DNA from: Hofstenia miamia
Taxonomy: Eukaryota; Xenacoelomorpha; Acoela
Length of the DNA stretch: 64,000 nucleotides
Direction of reading: 5' to 3'
Assembly (NCBI GenBank): GCA_004352715.1
Contig: SCFE01000093.1
Span: forward strand, 1,095,268-1,159,267
Of the stretch, positions 1 to 11,639 are shown piece by piece (the first letter of the stretch is position 1; each line of letters begins with the position of its first letter). The position numbers and the translations under genes are program-made. Under the pieces are notes generated by a model. It saw nothing but the letters and a program-made list of their open reading frames with translations. It was not told the origin of the DNA and did no database searches.

Positions 1-1437
1 ATATATATATCTAAATTTGACAAAGGCAATGGAGTTATTATCACTGATAAATCATTCTATATAAACAAAATAAAAATAATACTAGATGATACATCAAATT
101 TTATAGAAGAGAAAACAACCAACATTTGTAACAAATTCATAAGAGAAGAAGAAAAGTTTAATAAAATCCTTTTAAATTTAACGAAGAATGGAGAACTAAC
201 AAAAGAGTTATATGAGATGTTTAGGGGCACAGGATCACAACCATGTCGTCTATATGGACTGCCAAAAATCCATAAAGATCGTGAAAATCCGCCAATGAGA
301 CCAATTTTATCTACAACAAACTTCCAAAATTCAAATTGCTCAAAATGGTTTGATAAAATCTTAAAAAAATATATTCCAACAAAATATAATGTTCGTAATA
401 CATCTGATTTTCTAACCAATTTAAATATCCACGTACGAATTGAATAACAAAAAATAAGATTTATTGTAAGCTACGATGTGAAATCATTATTTACAAACAT
501 TCCCGTAAGAAAAACAATCGATCACATATTGAGAATAATACCAAAACACAAAATTATGATATCTCATGCTACTTTGCGAAAATTTCTTCAAAATGTTGCT
601 TAAATACACCATTCCTATTTAATAAAACGGTGTATCGACAGATAAATGGAATGGTAATGGGATCCATCTTAGGACCAACAATGGCAGCATTTGCAATGGA
701 TATCATTGAAAGTAATTTTGAAGCAGCAACAGTAACAAAGCCAGAATTTTATGTAAGATGTGGATGATATATTTTCAATTTTTGATAACCAAGAAAAATG
801 CAAATAATATTTAAATTACCTAAATAACGTTTTACCAGAGATCAAGTTTACTATGGAAACTGAAATCAACAACAGATTAAATTTTCTTTGATGTTTGCAT
901 ACATAACTTCAACGACTATCATGAAACCAATTGGGAAATCAAGTCAACAAATTCTGGACTCTACATTCCATGCAGCTCATATTGTAGTAAAACATACAAA
1001 ACAAACACCATAAAAGCATTATTTAATCGTGCTAAACTAACATCTTCAAATTATATACACTTAACAAGTGCTACTGAAAAGATCTTTGAGACATTAGAGA
1101 AAAATGGTTATCCACACAGCATTATCAAGAAGTTGATGAAACTAAGACTAGTATATATTTGAAACTTGCAGTAACCAAGTCAATAAAGTAAAAAAAGTGT
1201 TATAATAATGAACACCAAACTAAAGCAAACAAAGATAATACCAACATTTACACCATTTAAAACATCGAAAGTCATTAAAAACAAAGACCCAGTTCCGAAA
1301 AATTTAGTTTCTTCCTTACTATATAAATACCAATGTGATGATTGTAACCTTTTCCTCTCATAAGTTCAAATTATTTTTTATAGGTGAGCCGAAGACCGTT
1401 TCATACAAATAAATTACATTCAGCTATCATATAAGTC
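1..1437 (+). mobile_element. Penelope-like element, degenerate, 3' end cut by gap
   Basis: Translated pieces in several frames match the Penelope-like reverse transcriptase. Visible motifs are RLYGLPKIHK (about 250-275), MRPILST (about 295-315), SYDVKSLFTNIP (about 470-505) and NGMVMGSILGPTMAAF (about 645-695). The catalytic YVDD region near 750-765 is broken by a small frameshift. At about 1325-1410 a Cys-rich segment (YQCDDCNLF) followed by an IGE-like segment resembles the start of the GIY-YIG endonuclease typical of these elements. Stops at about 445, 600 and 767 show it is dead. It enters from the left edge and runs into the first 1000-N gap. Family assignment is from recognised motifs, not a search. 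Confidence 0.85.
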
Positions 1438-2437
1438 NNNNNNNNNNNNNNNNNNNNNNNNNNNNNNNNNNNNNNNNNNNNNNNNNNNNNNNNNNNNNNN
1501 NNNNNNNNNNNNNNNNNNNNNNNNNNNNNNNNNNNNNNNNNNNNNNNNNNNNNNNNNNNNNNNNNNNNNNNNNNNNNNNNNNNNNNNNNNNNNNNNNNNN
1601 NNNNNNNNNNNNNNNNNNNNNNNNNNNNNNNNNNNNNNNNNNNNNNNNNNNNNNNNNNNNNNNNNNNNNNNNNNNNNNNNNNNNNNNNNNNNNNNNNNNN
1701 NNNNNNNNNNNNNNNNNNNNNNNNNNNNNNNNNNNNNNNNNNNNNNNNNNNNNNNNNNNNNNNNNNNNNNNNNNNNNNNNNNNNNNNNNNNNNNNNNNNN
1801 NNNNNNNNNNNNNNNNNNNNNNNNNNNNNNNNNNNNNNNNNNNNNNNNNNNNNNNNNNNNNNNNNNNNNNNNNNNNNNNNNNNNNNNNNNNNNNNNNNNN
1901 NNNNNNNNNNNNNNNNNNNNNNNNNNNNNNNNNNNNNNNNNNNNNNNNNNNNNNNNNNNNNNNNNNNNNNNNNNNNNNNNNNNNNNNNNNNNNNNNNNNN
2001 NNNNNNNNNNNNNNNNNNNNNNNNNNNNNNNNNNNNNNNNNNNNNNNNNNNNNNNNNNNNNNNNNNNNNNNNNNNNNNNNNNNNNNNNNNNNNNNNNNNN
2101 NNNNNNNNNNNNNNNNNNNNNNNNNNNNNNNNNNNNNNNNNNNNNNNNNNNNNNNNNNNNNNNNNNNNNNNNNNNNNNNNNNNNNNNNNNNNNNNNNNNN
2201 NNNNNNNNNNNNNNNNNNNNNNNNNNNNNNNNNNNNNNNNNNNNNNNNNNNNNNNNNNNNNNNNNNNNNNNNNNNNNNNNNNNNNNNNNNNNNNNNNNNN
2301 NNNNNNNNNNNNNNNNNNNNNNNNNNNNNNNNNNNNNNNNNNNNNNNNNNNNNNNNNNNNNNNNNNNNNNNNNNNNNNNNNNNNNNNNNNNNNNNNNNNN
2401 NNNNNNNNNNNNNNNNNNNNNNNNNNNNNNNNNNNNN
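1438..2437. other. Assembly gap, 1000 N
   Basis: Exactly 1000 N, so a scaffold placeholder of unknown true size. Long open frames across it are meaningless. Confidence 0.99.
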
Positions 2438-3882
2438 GACAACTAATTGAAGATAACAACGTACAAGCAGGAGAGTTAGAACAACTCAAAGATAAGTTGA
2501 GACTATTACGTCTAACAGAAGAAGAGAACAGAAGCGATATATGATCTCACAAAATCGAAATTCAAACTGAAAAAGACAGTGAGCTACAGGCACCATATAG
2601 GCCAAGCCAAAAGGAAGTAACATTTGAAGAATTAGACGAAGACTCTGAAGCTGAGAAACAAAAAATAATCAATGAAATAAAAAAAGCCGTGACTATACAA
2701 CTGCAGGAGGAGGACATACAAACCAATCACAGGAAACCAAAATATGAGAACTCGATCCTACCGCAAGCAACAGCTAATGACACAATCCCATGCAAGGCGA
2801 CACTACCCAAATTCAACAGGAAAGTAGACGGTTATAACCCCACATTCACTGAGTGGCTCCAAATGTTTGAACTGACAATGGCGGAAAGGAAGGTGAGCCA
2901 ACAAGCAGCAGCAGCAAGACTCCCACTATATTTAACTGGCGCAGCATCTCAGCACTACCTGTTACTGGATGCAGAAACGAAAAGTGATTATCAACTACTA
3001 ATAGGGGACTTTATTAACTACTACGAAAAGGAAAGTTTTAAGAACCAATACTGAATCATTTTGAATGCGACAAAGATGAGGAAAACGGATGACATCCGGA
3101 ATTACATGCAACAAGTCAAGCGGCTCCTGATGCTCAGTTCCAGGGGAAACACTTATTCAAAATACAACTTATTCTCACACATCTGCAAAGGTATGCCAGA
3201 GAGTATTAAAACACAATTCGAGATTAAATGCGATGTCAACGACAAACTAGAAAGGATGATTCAGAAAGCTGTTGACATACAAGCTATGATTGAGAACAAC
3301 ACTTGAATATACAAGAGAGCTGCATGGTATAGAGAGACACCAACCTGGAAAAGTAACTTTAAGCCGCGTACTCCCAACAAAAATTATAATGAAGTAAAAC
3401 AGGAGAAAGTAATAAAAGTCAAGGGAAAGGATGGAAAAACACGGAAATTGAAAGAAAATGATATGAAATGTGGACAGAAAGGCCACAAAAAACCAGACTG
3501 CCCAAAACAGATAAACGTCATAGGTGACGAAGAGGCGTACTATGATGAGGAGGACATATTACAGACGGAGGACGAAATGGATGAAGCAACACCAACTGAC
3601 GAGGAGTCAGAAAACTAAGTAGAGCGCCAACTCATAACAACCGTGCAGTGATAATGATCCTAACAAACCTCGATATGATGAATACAATAATGATAGCCAT
3701 TAATGGAGTGATGACAAAGGCGACAATCGACACTGGAGCAGCAACATCGATAATCACTGATGAATGTGCTACAAAATTGGGATTTCAATGAGAAGACATG
3801 AAGAATTGTAACAAAAGACTAATTAACGTGTCAGGGGACTTCATAGATATGAAGGGAATGATAGACGTTGCACAAATGAGAA
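2438..3882 (+). mobile_element. LTR-retrotransposon gag-protease fragment, degenerate
   Basis: A Gag-like reading frame begins at the gap edge with a charged, coiled-coil-like segment (about 2441-2690). A capsid-like part follows (about 2800-3300; LPKFNRKVDGYNPTFTEWLQ, then LPLYLTGAASQHYLLL). A zinc-knuckle-like CGQKGHKKPDC at about 3470-3505 lacks its first Cys. A retropepsin motif IDTGAATSII lies at about 3728-3757. The order gag, knuckle, protease is that of Gypsy or BEL LTR elements. In-frame stops near 2542, 3053, 3304 and 3616 show it is inactive. No LTR is visible because both sides run into 1000-N gaps. Reverse transcriptase and integrase, if present, would be in the gap at 3883. Confidence 0.8.
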
Positions 3883-4882
3883 NNNNNNNNNNNNNNNNNN
3901 NNNNNNNNNNNNNNNNNNNNNNNNNNNNNNNNNNNNNNNNNNNNNNNNNNNNNNNNNNNNNNNNNNNNNNNNNNNNNNNNNNNNNNNNNNNNNNNNNNNN
4001 NNNNNNNNNNNNNNNNNNNNNNNNNNNNNNNNNNNNNNNNNNNNNNNNNNNNNNNNNNNNNNNNNNNNNNNNNNNNNNNNNNNNNNNNNNNNNNNNNNNN
4101 NNNNNNNNNNNNNNNNNNNNNNNNNNNNNNNNNNNNNNNNNNNNNNNNNNNNNNNNNNNNNNNNNNNNNNNNNNNNNNNNNNNNNNNNNNNNNNNNNNNN
4201 NNNNNNNNNNNNNNNNNNNNNNNNNNNNNNNNNNNNNNNNNNNNNNNNNNNNNNNNNNNNNNNNNNNNNNNNNNNNNNNNNNNNNNNNNNNNNNNNNNNN
4301 NNNNNNNNNNNNNNNNNNNNNNNNNNNNNNNNNNNNNNNNNNNNNNNNNNNNNNNNNNNNNNNNNNNNNNNNNNNNNNNNNNNNNNNNNNNNNNNNNNNN
4401 NNNNNNNNNNNNNNNNNNNNNNNNNNNNNNNNNNNNNNNNNNNNNNNNNNNNNNNNNNNNNNNNNNNNNNNNNNNNNNNNNNNNNNNNNNNNNNNNNNNN
4501 NNNNNNNNNNNNNNNNNNNNNNNNNNNNNNNNNNNNNNNNNNNNNNNNNNNNNNNNNNNNNNNNNNNNNNNNNNNNNNNNNNNNNNNNNNNNNNNNNNNN
4601 NNNNNNNNNNNNNNNNNNNNNNNNNNNNNNNNNNNNNNNNNNNNNNNNNNNNNNNNNNNNNNNNNNNNNNNNNNNNNNNNNNNNNNNNNNNNNNNNNNNN
4701 NNNNNNNNNNNNNNNNNNNNNNNNNNNNNNNNNNNNNNNNNNNNNNNNNNNNNNNNNNNNNNNNNNNNNNNNNNNNNNNNNNNNNNNNNNNNNNNNNNNN
4801 NNNNNNNNNNNNNNNNNNNNNNNNNNNNNNNNNNNNNNNNNNNNNNNNNNNNNNNNNNNNNNNNNNNNNNNNNNNNNNNNNN
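3883..4882. other. Assembly gap, 1000 N
   Basis: Exactly 1000 N. It separates the retrotransposon protease from the truncated glycosyltransferase copy, so that junction is not evidence of real adjacency. Confidence 0.99.
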
Positions 4883-5838
4883 CTTTCTAACAAATAAAGA
4901 ACTTGTTAAGGATCTTTATCCTCAGCATAAAAATTTAATTTTCTTGGAAGCTAAAGAAGATAGTCACAAAGACTGGCCGAGTACTATAATTAATAATTTC
5001 CAAAACATTCGCAAATGTTCTGAAATTTCAAATTGGACTCATATCATTATTCTAACAGAAGATGCTTATTTGAATTGCAGAAATATAGAAGCCTTCACAA
5101 ATCAAATCTCTCAATCAAATGACGTTTACAAGAGACAGTCTCTTACAATGAGCTTACCTCTAGAGATTACTGTGCTATCAACGAAGCTCTTTCAGAAGAA
5201 TTACTCTTCCCATTTTGTGAAGACAGTTACTTCGTTTAATGAAATATTTGTGGATATTGCATTTTTGGATGTTCCCTTAATTTATGTGTTACCCACACAA
5301 GGTCAGGATTTTTGCATGGTTGATAAATTTTTCGTTATTGTAGATCCAACTCTAAGACACAGAACTTTTCACATAATGCAACTGTATAATGCAACACGTC
5401 CTTCCTGTGTCATATTTGGTCTTAATCCAATTCAAAGAAATTGCATGCTGTTTCTCGCTGCACTTGCTGTTTACATTTTTTTAGGTTTTTGTTGGAAATA
5501 CAAAAATGACTTACTGAAATCAACTCACAAACGTTCAAATTCATTGACACTTTTCTAAGATCGCAAATTTTTCAATTAAAGTTTGTTTTTCATTGAGAGA
5601 ATTCTTCCAAGAAATGTTTTTGAATGCAAGGTTTCAAAATATAATAAATAAGTAATTTGGAGCACTAGTAGGAGATAAAATTTAAAACCCTTGAAAAGAG
5701 CACTGATATTTAATACATTGAAAATTTTCAAAATTGTTATTCAAAATTGCCATTGATAGTATTCGATTTTAAAAAGAGTTTGAATATATTGATGTTATTA
5801 TTTACATTTTATTTTAATATTTTTGAATATATTTATTA
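4883..5838 (+). repeat. Left arm of a large inverted duplication
   Basis: Position 4883 corresponds to the complement of 8501, and similarity continues to about 5838 (partner about 7560). The arms differ by scattered substitutions and small indels, which argues against a sequencing palindrome of one molecule. The true arm may be longer, because this side starts at a gap edge. Confidence 0.8.
4884..5558 (+). pseudogene. GT14-like glycosyltransferase, 5'-truncated copy
   Basis: The frame from FLTNKELV to the stop matches the last 224 codons of the complete gene on the opposite strand (7826-8869), with only about seven amino-acid differences and no stop or frameshift. The 5' third lies in or beyond the 1000-N gap, so this may be a full paralogue interrupted by missing assembly rather than a true pseudogene. 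Similarity continues 3' of the stop to about 5838, so the duplication includes non-coding DNA and is not a simple cDNA copy. Function is inferred only from the better-preserved copy. Confidence 0.6.
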
Positions 5839-6217
5839 TTACTCAGTGTTATTTTGTAAAATCTAAATGAAAAATTGCTTTATTAAATCATTAATTTGAC
5901 TCTGGATCTGTTATAAAATACACAAACAAATAGAAAAAAAATAATGATTAAGAAATTTTACTTTATTGTTAAACAACATATACTACTCAATCAAAGCGAT
6001 TTGAATGTAAATGGAAAGGCTTTACGTCTTAGAAACATGATTACGTAATCAAAAAGAATTAATGAAATCGCAGGACCTTAGTGTAGAATTCTATCCTATT
6101 TTTGAAGATTGTTGTTGCATATATATTGGTTATTAAGTAGATCTTTCAGGCCAATCAAGATGGCCCCCAAGGCCGCCAAGACAACTATGCATCAAGAAAT
6201 ACAAAATAATAAATAAC
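5839..6217. other. Spacer left of gap, no gene seen
   Basis: AT-rich DNA between the left duplication arm and the third large gap. I see no supported ORF or RNA gene. Confidence 0.6.
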
Positions 6218-7217
6218 NNNNNNNNNNNNNNNNNNNNNNNNNNNNNNNNNNNNNNNNNNNNNNNNNNNNNNNNNNNNNNNNNNNNNNNNNNNNNNNNNNN
6301 NNNNNNNNNNNNNNNNNNNNNNNNNNNNNNNNNNNNNNNNNNNNNNNNNNNNNNNNNNNNNNNNNNNNNNNNNNNNNNNNNNNNNNNNNNNNNNNNNNNN
6401 NNNNNNNNNNNNNNNNNNNNNNNNNNNNNNNNNNNNNNNNNNNNNNNNNNNNNNNNNNNNNNNNNNNNNNNNNNNNNNNNNNNNNNNNNNNNNNNNNNNN
6501 NNNNNNNNNNNNNNNNNNNNNNNNNNNNNNNNNNNNNNNNNNNNNNNNNNNNNNNNNNNNNNNNNNNNNNNNNNNNNNNNNNNNNNNNNNNNNNNNNNNN
6601 NNNNNNNNNNNNNNNNNNNNNNNNNNNNNNNNNNNNNNNNNNNNNNNNNNNNNNNNNNNNNNNNNNNNNNNNNNNNNNNNNNNNNNNNNNNNNNNNNNNN
6701 NNNNNNNNNNNNNNNNNNNNNNNNNNNNNNNNNNNNNNNNNNNNNNNNNNNNNNNNNNNNNNNNNNNNNNNNNNNNNNNNNNNNNNNNNNNNNNNNNNNN
6801 NNNNNNNNNNNNNNNNNNNNNNNNNNNNNNNNNNNNNNNNNNNNNNNNNNNNNNNNNNNNNNNNNNNNNNNNNNNNNNNNNNNNNNNNNNNNNNNNNNNN
6901 NNNNNNNNNNNNNNNNNNNNNNNNNNNNNNNNNNNNNNNNNNNNNNNNNNNNNNNNNNNNNNNNNNNNNNNNNNNNNNNNNNNNNNNNNNNNNNNNNNNN
7001 NNNNNNNNNNNNNNNNNNNNNNNNNNNNNNNNNNNNNNNNNNNNNNNNNNNNNNNNNNNNNNNNNNNNNNNNNNNNNNNNNNNNNNNNNNNNNNNNNNNN
7101 NNNNNNNNNNNNNNNNNNNNNNNNNNNNNNNNNNNNNNNNNNNNNNNNNNNNNNNNNNNNNNNNNNNNNNNNNNNNNNNNNNNNNNNNNNNNNNNNNNNN
7201 NNNNNNNNNNNNNNNNN
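6218..7217. other. Assembly gap, 1000 N
   Basis: Exactly 1000 N, located between the two arms of the inverted glycosyltransferase duplication. Confidence 0.99.
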
Positions 7218-7385
7218 CATGTTTGGGACAACATCTCCTCCACACAAAGAACGCTTTTGCATAACATTTGTCTTCAGCACCGACTTTTCGTCACCAATAA
7301 CAATTGAAGCTGATTCCGTGGCACTCAGTTCGCTTTTGAAGTCGTAGAGCATACAACAGCACAGATAGGGCTTTGACAGGTCCAT
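7218..7385 (-). mobile_element. Mariner-like transposase relic with internal deletion
   Basis: The 56-codon frame from ATG 7385 to the gap edge begins with CMLYDFKSELSATESA, which resembles the N-terminal helix-turn-helix of mariner/SETMAR-type transposases. It then jumps to IVIGDEKSVL, which resembles the (V/I)TGDEKWVL block around the first catalytic Asp, normally more than 100 residues further on. This suggests an internally deleted mariner copy that kept an open frame. The remainder is hidden by the gap. No terminal repeat could be identified. Assignment is by motif recognition only. Confidence 0.6.
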
Positions 7386-7559
7386 TGCAGAAGATTTTAA
7401 ATTTTTACTATGTTAAAGTTACAAGACTGAAACGCGGTCACAATAATTTTATTACAAAATGCACACGTAATTTGATTGGTTGAGACCAATATTAAATAAA
7501 ATAATATAAGCATGAGTCACATACATACAAACGGCGGGAACTTTCCAAACAACCCAATA

Positions 7560-8508
7560 TATATATTCAAAAATATTAAAATAAAATGTAAATAATAACA
7601 TCAATATCTTCAATAGAATCAATCTCTTTTTAAAATCGAATACTATCAATATCCATTTTGAATAACAATTTTGAAAATTTTCAGGGTATTAAATATTAGT
7701 GCTCTCTTTTATCTCCTACTAGTGCTCCAAATTATTTATTTATATTTTAAAACCTTGTGTTCAAAAACATTTCTTGGAAGAATTCTCTCAATGAAAAACA
7801 AAATTTAATTGCAAAATTTGCGATCTTAGAAAAGAGCCAATGAATTTGAATGTTTGTGAGTTGATCTCAGTAAGTCATTTTTGTATTTCCAACAAAAACC
7901 TAAAAAAATGTAAACAGAAAGTGCAGCGAGAAACAGCATGCAATTTCTTTGAATTCGATTAAGACCAAATATGACACAGGAAGGACGTGTTGCATTATAC
8001 AGTTGCATTATGTGAAAAGTTCTGTGTCTTAGAGTTGGATCTACAATAACGAAAAATTTATCAACCATGCAAAAATCCTGACCTTGTGTGGGTAACACAT
8101 AAATTAAGGGAACATCCAAAAATGCAGTATCCACAAATATTTCATTAAACGAAGTAACTGTCTTCACAAAATGGGAAGAGTAATTCTTCTGAAAGAGCTT
8201 CGTTGATAGCACAGTAATCTCTAGAGGTAAGCTCATTGTAAGAGACTGTCTCTTGTAAACGTCATTTGATTGAGAGATTTGATTTGTGAAGGCTTCTATA
8301 TTTCTGCAATTCAAATAAGCATCTTCTGTTAGAATAATGATATGAGTCCAATTTGAAATTTCAGAACATTTGCGAATGTTTTGGAAATTATTAATTAGAG
8401 TACTCGGCCAGTCTTTGTGACTATCTTCTTTAGCTTCCAAGAAAATTAAATTTTTATGCTGAGGATAAAGATCCTTAACAAGTTCTTTATTTGTTAGAAA
8501 GAAAAGTT
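7560..8508 (-). repeat. Right arm of the inverted duplication
   Basis: This is the reverse complement of 4883-5838, covering the C-terminal two-thirds of the glycosyltransferase gene plus about 260 bp of 3' flank. A few bp may extend beyond 8501, but the partner is lost in the gap. Confidence 0.8.
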
Positions 8509-8869
8509 CATAATGCTTATTAAAAAATTCTCCACAACGACTCAAGTGATTTGTGATTCTTATATATTCAAAGCCTGTATCAATAATATAGAACAGAGCA
8601 AAGGAATGTGCTACATTTTTACATCGTTCGAAAGCATTGTGAGATGTATACAAAGAAGCATTCTTCAGTTTTCTTCTTTTAAGTTCAGTGGTTTTGACTT
8701 CATATCGATTATAGTTAATTGTGCTTACATCATTTGTAGAAAGCAAATCCTCCGGGTTATTCAAGTATATGTAAGAAAATGTAATGAATATTCCGAAGAA
8801 TATAAAACACTTAACCAAGTTTCTCGTGAATATCATGCATAAAAGTTGGATGTTACTCACATTACTCAC
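7826..8869 (-). CDS. GT14-like (core-2/I-branching type) glycosyltransferase, divergent
   Basis: Single-exon frame of 347 codons from ATG 8869; an alternative ATG is at 8836. Residues about 18-36 (KCFIFFGIFITFSYIYL) form one hydrophobic segment near the N-terminus, the type II signal anchor expected of Golgi glycosyltransferases. The central part has the spacing of core-2 beta-1,6-N-acetylglucosaminyltransferases: an N-W segment (NWTHIIILTEDAYLNCRNIE), an acidic SFNEIF block where the family has SPDE, and CVIFGLN near the end where the family has a CxxG-N/D block. Core-2 enzymes branch O-glycans in the Golgi lumen. A second hydrophobic stretch (about 315-330) near the C-terminus is unusual. 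No intron is seen, which may mean a retrocopy origin. The family call is inference from pattern; it could be another GT-A fold enzyme. Confidence 0.5.
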   Translation of the reverse strand: MSNVSNIQLLCMIFTRNLVKCFIFFGIFITFSYIYLNNPEDLLSTNDVSTINYNRYEVKTTELKRRKLKNASLYTSHNAFERCKNVAHSFALFYIIDTGFEYIRITNHLSRCGEFFNKHYELFFLTNKELVKDLYPQHKNLIFLEAKEDSHKDWPSTLINNFQNIRKCSEISNWTHIIILTEDAYLNCRNIEAFTNQISQSNDVYKRQSLTMSLPLEITVLSTKLFQKNYSSHFVKTVTSFNEIFVDTAFLDVPLIYVLPTQGQDFCMVDKFFVIVDPTLRHRTFHIMQLYNATRPSCVIFGLNRIQRNCMLFLAALSVYIFLGFCWKYKNDLLRSTHKHSNSLALF

Positions 8870-10510
8870 ATTAAATTGTTGCCAATTGCAAGCACATTTA
8901 TATTAGAAATTAGACAATGTTGATGTTTAAAGTGATAGTTAATTGATTGTGAAGTGCCGTTTTAAAACTGTATTTGTGTTCTTTGAATTTGAATTCCAAA
9001 TCCCAATATAATGTTTGCATGAATTCCTTTGCAATGAACAAACATAAAAAACGTCCCAATTTCCTTAAACGTGCGGAGAACGAGGAGTGCATTAAAATGT
9101 CAGAAAAGCAGAAAACCTGTGTAATGTATACAACCATGCAAGAGTCATAAACCAAATAAAACTGAAAAAATTTGCAAAGTCGACAAAAGATGTAACAGCC
9201 AGCAAACATGTACACTCCCAAAAATTTGCATAAACCAAAAAGAAATGCAATGAGAAGATCACTTTGATAAACTAATATAATAATAGTGTGTTAATGAAAG
9301 CATGTATATGTATAAATCTTACTAATAGCATCACATGTATATTTTTTTTCAGAAAACGAAATTGCCTTTATCATGTATGTCTATATTTCATATGCCTGTA
9401 GTGTTTAAATATGGCGAATATTTTTTCCGTTTTATATTTGTAAAAACGCATTCAATGTAAGAATTTTTACATTGAAATAGCAGTGTATTTGAAAAATTGA
9501 GATGTAACCCTTTGCATGTAATGTATAAAAATTGGGAATTTAATTTGTACATAGGCTAGGTAAGCAATAGAAATGCATGGAATTTTTACGGATATAATTA
9601 GTCAGCAATGTATTATCACAAAACGCGATGTAAAAACCCATGTAACAATATCACATATATCAACAAAAATACGTGCAAACAAGGTAAATGAAATTGACCA
9701 CCCATAAAAAAGTGAGTCACTATAGCAACTACATGTTTATGAATCATTGTAAATTGCCCCCTGTAAATATCGCAAAGTCATTAAAAATGTGTCAGTAATT
9801 ACATTACAGCTAGATGGCGTTGCAACACCCCCTTGTTCATGAATCAGCAATTACGTCATTTTGCGGGATCAATCCTCGCTATCTTCTACTACTATAGTCT
9901 GTTAACAGACGAGAAATCTGCCGTAAAGTTCCTCAAATTTGAAAATTAGCCAAATCAGAAAAAGATGTTATCGACAATATGATAATAAACATGTCTAAAT
10001 ATGTATACATATATATGAATACACAAAAAATTGATGTTGACCATTTGGATTTTGACATATAGGAATTGAATATAATTTTCTTTCTAAGTTAGAATGCACA
10101 GCACTAATATATCAAAGCTACAAAGATTGTTGTAGTATACAATGGCTATGTCAATTAAACGACATTTTTACATTCCTATTTAAAATGGAATTGTTTTGTA
10201 AATTTTGACTTTATTGCTTAGTAACTACAAATATGAATGCGTATTATTTCATTAAGTGATAAAGTACTAATATAATATGATTACAAATATATAAATAGAA
10301 TAGTTTACAAAGAAATCATATAAAATCAACTGTACAAAAATTTAATAATTTCAAAAGAAAAAGAATCAATAACAAAAAAACACAAGTAAGAGTAATAAGA
10401 AAAAAAATAATAATAAAATATTAGATTAAGATAAATTGGCATCTTCATGATTGATGGTTTACTAAAAGAGTTGGCTTAAGAACTGAAATAACGTGATGTA
10501 ATGAGGATAG
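8870..10510. other. AT-rich region, no supported gene
   Basis: Open frames here are short and lack recognisable domains. I see no RNA gene. Confidence 0.5.
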
Positions 10511-10537
10511 CATTACCCCTCTGTACACTTGGCCGCG

Positions 10538-10784
10538 ATGATTTCATTCGAGGCAGTTGGTTGTGAGGCTCTGAAAAGCATCGTTGACGCGAATGGCAAT
10601 TGCAATGATACGCATAGCAAACTAGTAGCGCCATTTCTAGCGCTCAGCAAAGATGAACTGCTATCGCTGCATACATTCCTCAAAGAACACTCGAACATGT
10701 TTACAGCGTCATCCACATCTACGCATGCACACGAATCACAACTTCCGGAAAAAACAACTAGTAATCCGACCACATCCTGTAGCT
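10538..10784 (+). other. Orphan GC-richer open frame cut by a single N
   Basis: From ATG 10538 an open frame runs about 82 codons to the N at 10785 (MISFEAVGCEALKSIVDANG at its start). Its base composition is clearly richer in GC than its surroundings, and it has no stop. It ends at a single N followed by LINE sequence, so it looks like a misjoined fragment of a gene or element from elsewhere. I do not recognise the protein. Confidence 0.35.
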
Positions 10785-10789
10785 NCTAG

Positions 10790-11316
10790 GTCAATTCTTT
10801 TTCCAAAACAACTAGTTATGTTAAATACCCTTCTGACATTCTTCAAACTAATCAGAAACCTACCCCCTTATAATACGATTAAAATACCGGGATTTATTCA
10901 TAAACAGAATTCAAGATCAAAGCTTTTTACATGCGTTAAGTATAAGAAGAATGTTTTAAAGAAATCCTTCATTAATGTCGCCATTCGAACCTGGAATTCG
11001 CTACCTAAAGAAATTAAAAATATTGAAAAATTGAAACCTTTTAAAAAGCATTTAAAAATCTTCCTTAAGCAAAAATATATATCTGGAAAGTCATGGCTAG
11101 GATACAAATTTTATAACAATGACTATACTATAACTCGTTATTAAAATATTACTATAGTAATTTATCCATAGCCTGCAAGATTTCTTTTGTAATTTATGTG
11201 AATTGTATATATGTGTTTTTGTGAATTTAATGACGCTATTCAAATAAATTATCAGTTATTTAATTGTTAACATTTATTTGAATAAAGATTCTCTTATCTT
11301 ATCTTATCTTATCTTA
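10790..11316 (+). mobile_element. LINE 3' fragment ending in (TTATC)n
   Basis: A frame ending at 11144 carries the C-terminal signature of CR1-type LINE reverse transcriptases, with KKSFINVAIRTWNSLPKEIK followed by a basic LKPFKKHLKIFL tail. About 170 bp of 3' UTR follow, and the element ends in a TTATC-type short tandem array at about 11290-11316. A 3' microsatellite is typical of LINEs of this group. The 5' part is missing (5' truncation or misjoin at the N at 10785). Confidence 0.75.
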
Positions 11317-11620
11317 TAATAATTGACTGTTGCTCAAGAAATTGTCTGATTACAAACTTATGATCAATGTTAGCAGACCGAGATGCTGCCATGGAACCAA
11401 TTCTTTGAAGATGTTTGATGGCAAGAGGAGACCAACCACCAAGAGATTCAGTAGACAAAGGAATAAACTGAATTCCTGAAGCAAGACAAGATGGGGCGGG
11501 CTTGGCTATTTTACGATCATCTGCAACTTCAAAAGCGTGACCAGCAGCAATTCCAGCATGAGACAAGGTTGATGATTGCAAGGAACTGGTAATGGTAACA
11601 TCAAATCGGAATGGACACAT
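11309..11620 (-). mobile_element. PD-(D/E)XK-like endonuclease fragment of a retroelement
   Basis: The 103-codon frame carries the pattern FDVTI ... FEVADDRKIAK ... GIQFIPLSTESLGGW. In repeat-borne proteins of many invertebrates this pattern marks a restriction-like nuclease C-terminal domain (D near the start, a D-x-K pair, then FxPLxxExxGGW). It abuts the LINE tail on the opposite strand, so it is probably a separate truncated insertion. The rest of the element is absent. Family placement is from memory of the motif. Confidence 0.45.
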
Positions 11621-11639
11621 TTTGTAATTTGATTTTTTA

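Noticed and set aside
1401-2489. Long open frames made mostly of X across N gaps (also at 3798-5558, 6133-7385)
   Set aside because: Open only because N is translated as X. The gaps are placeholders.
8513-8842. Plus-strand 109-codon frame
   Set aside because: Shadow of the glycosyltransferase gene.
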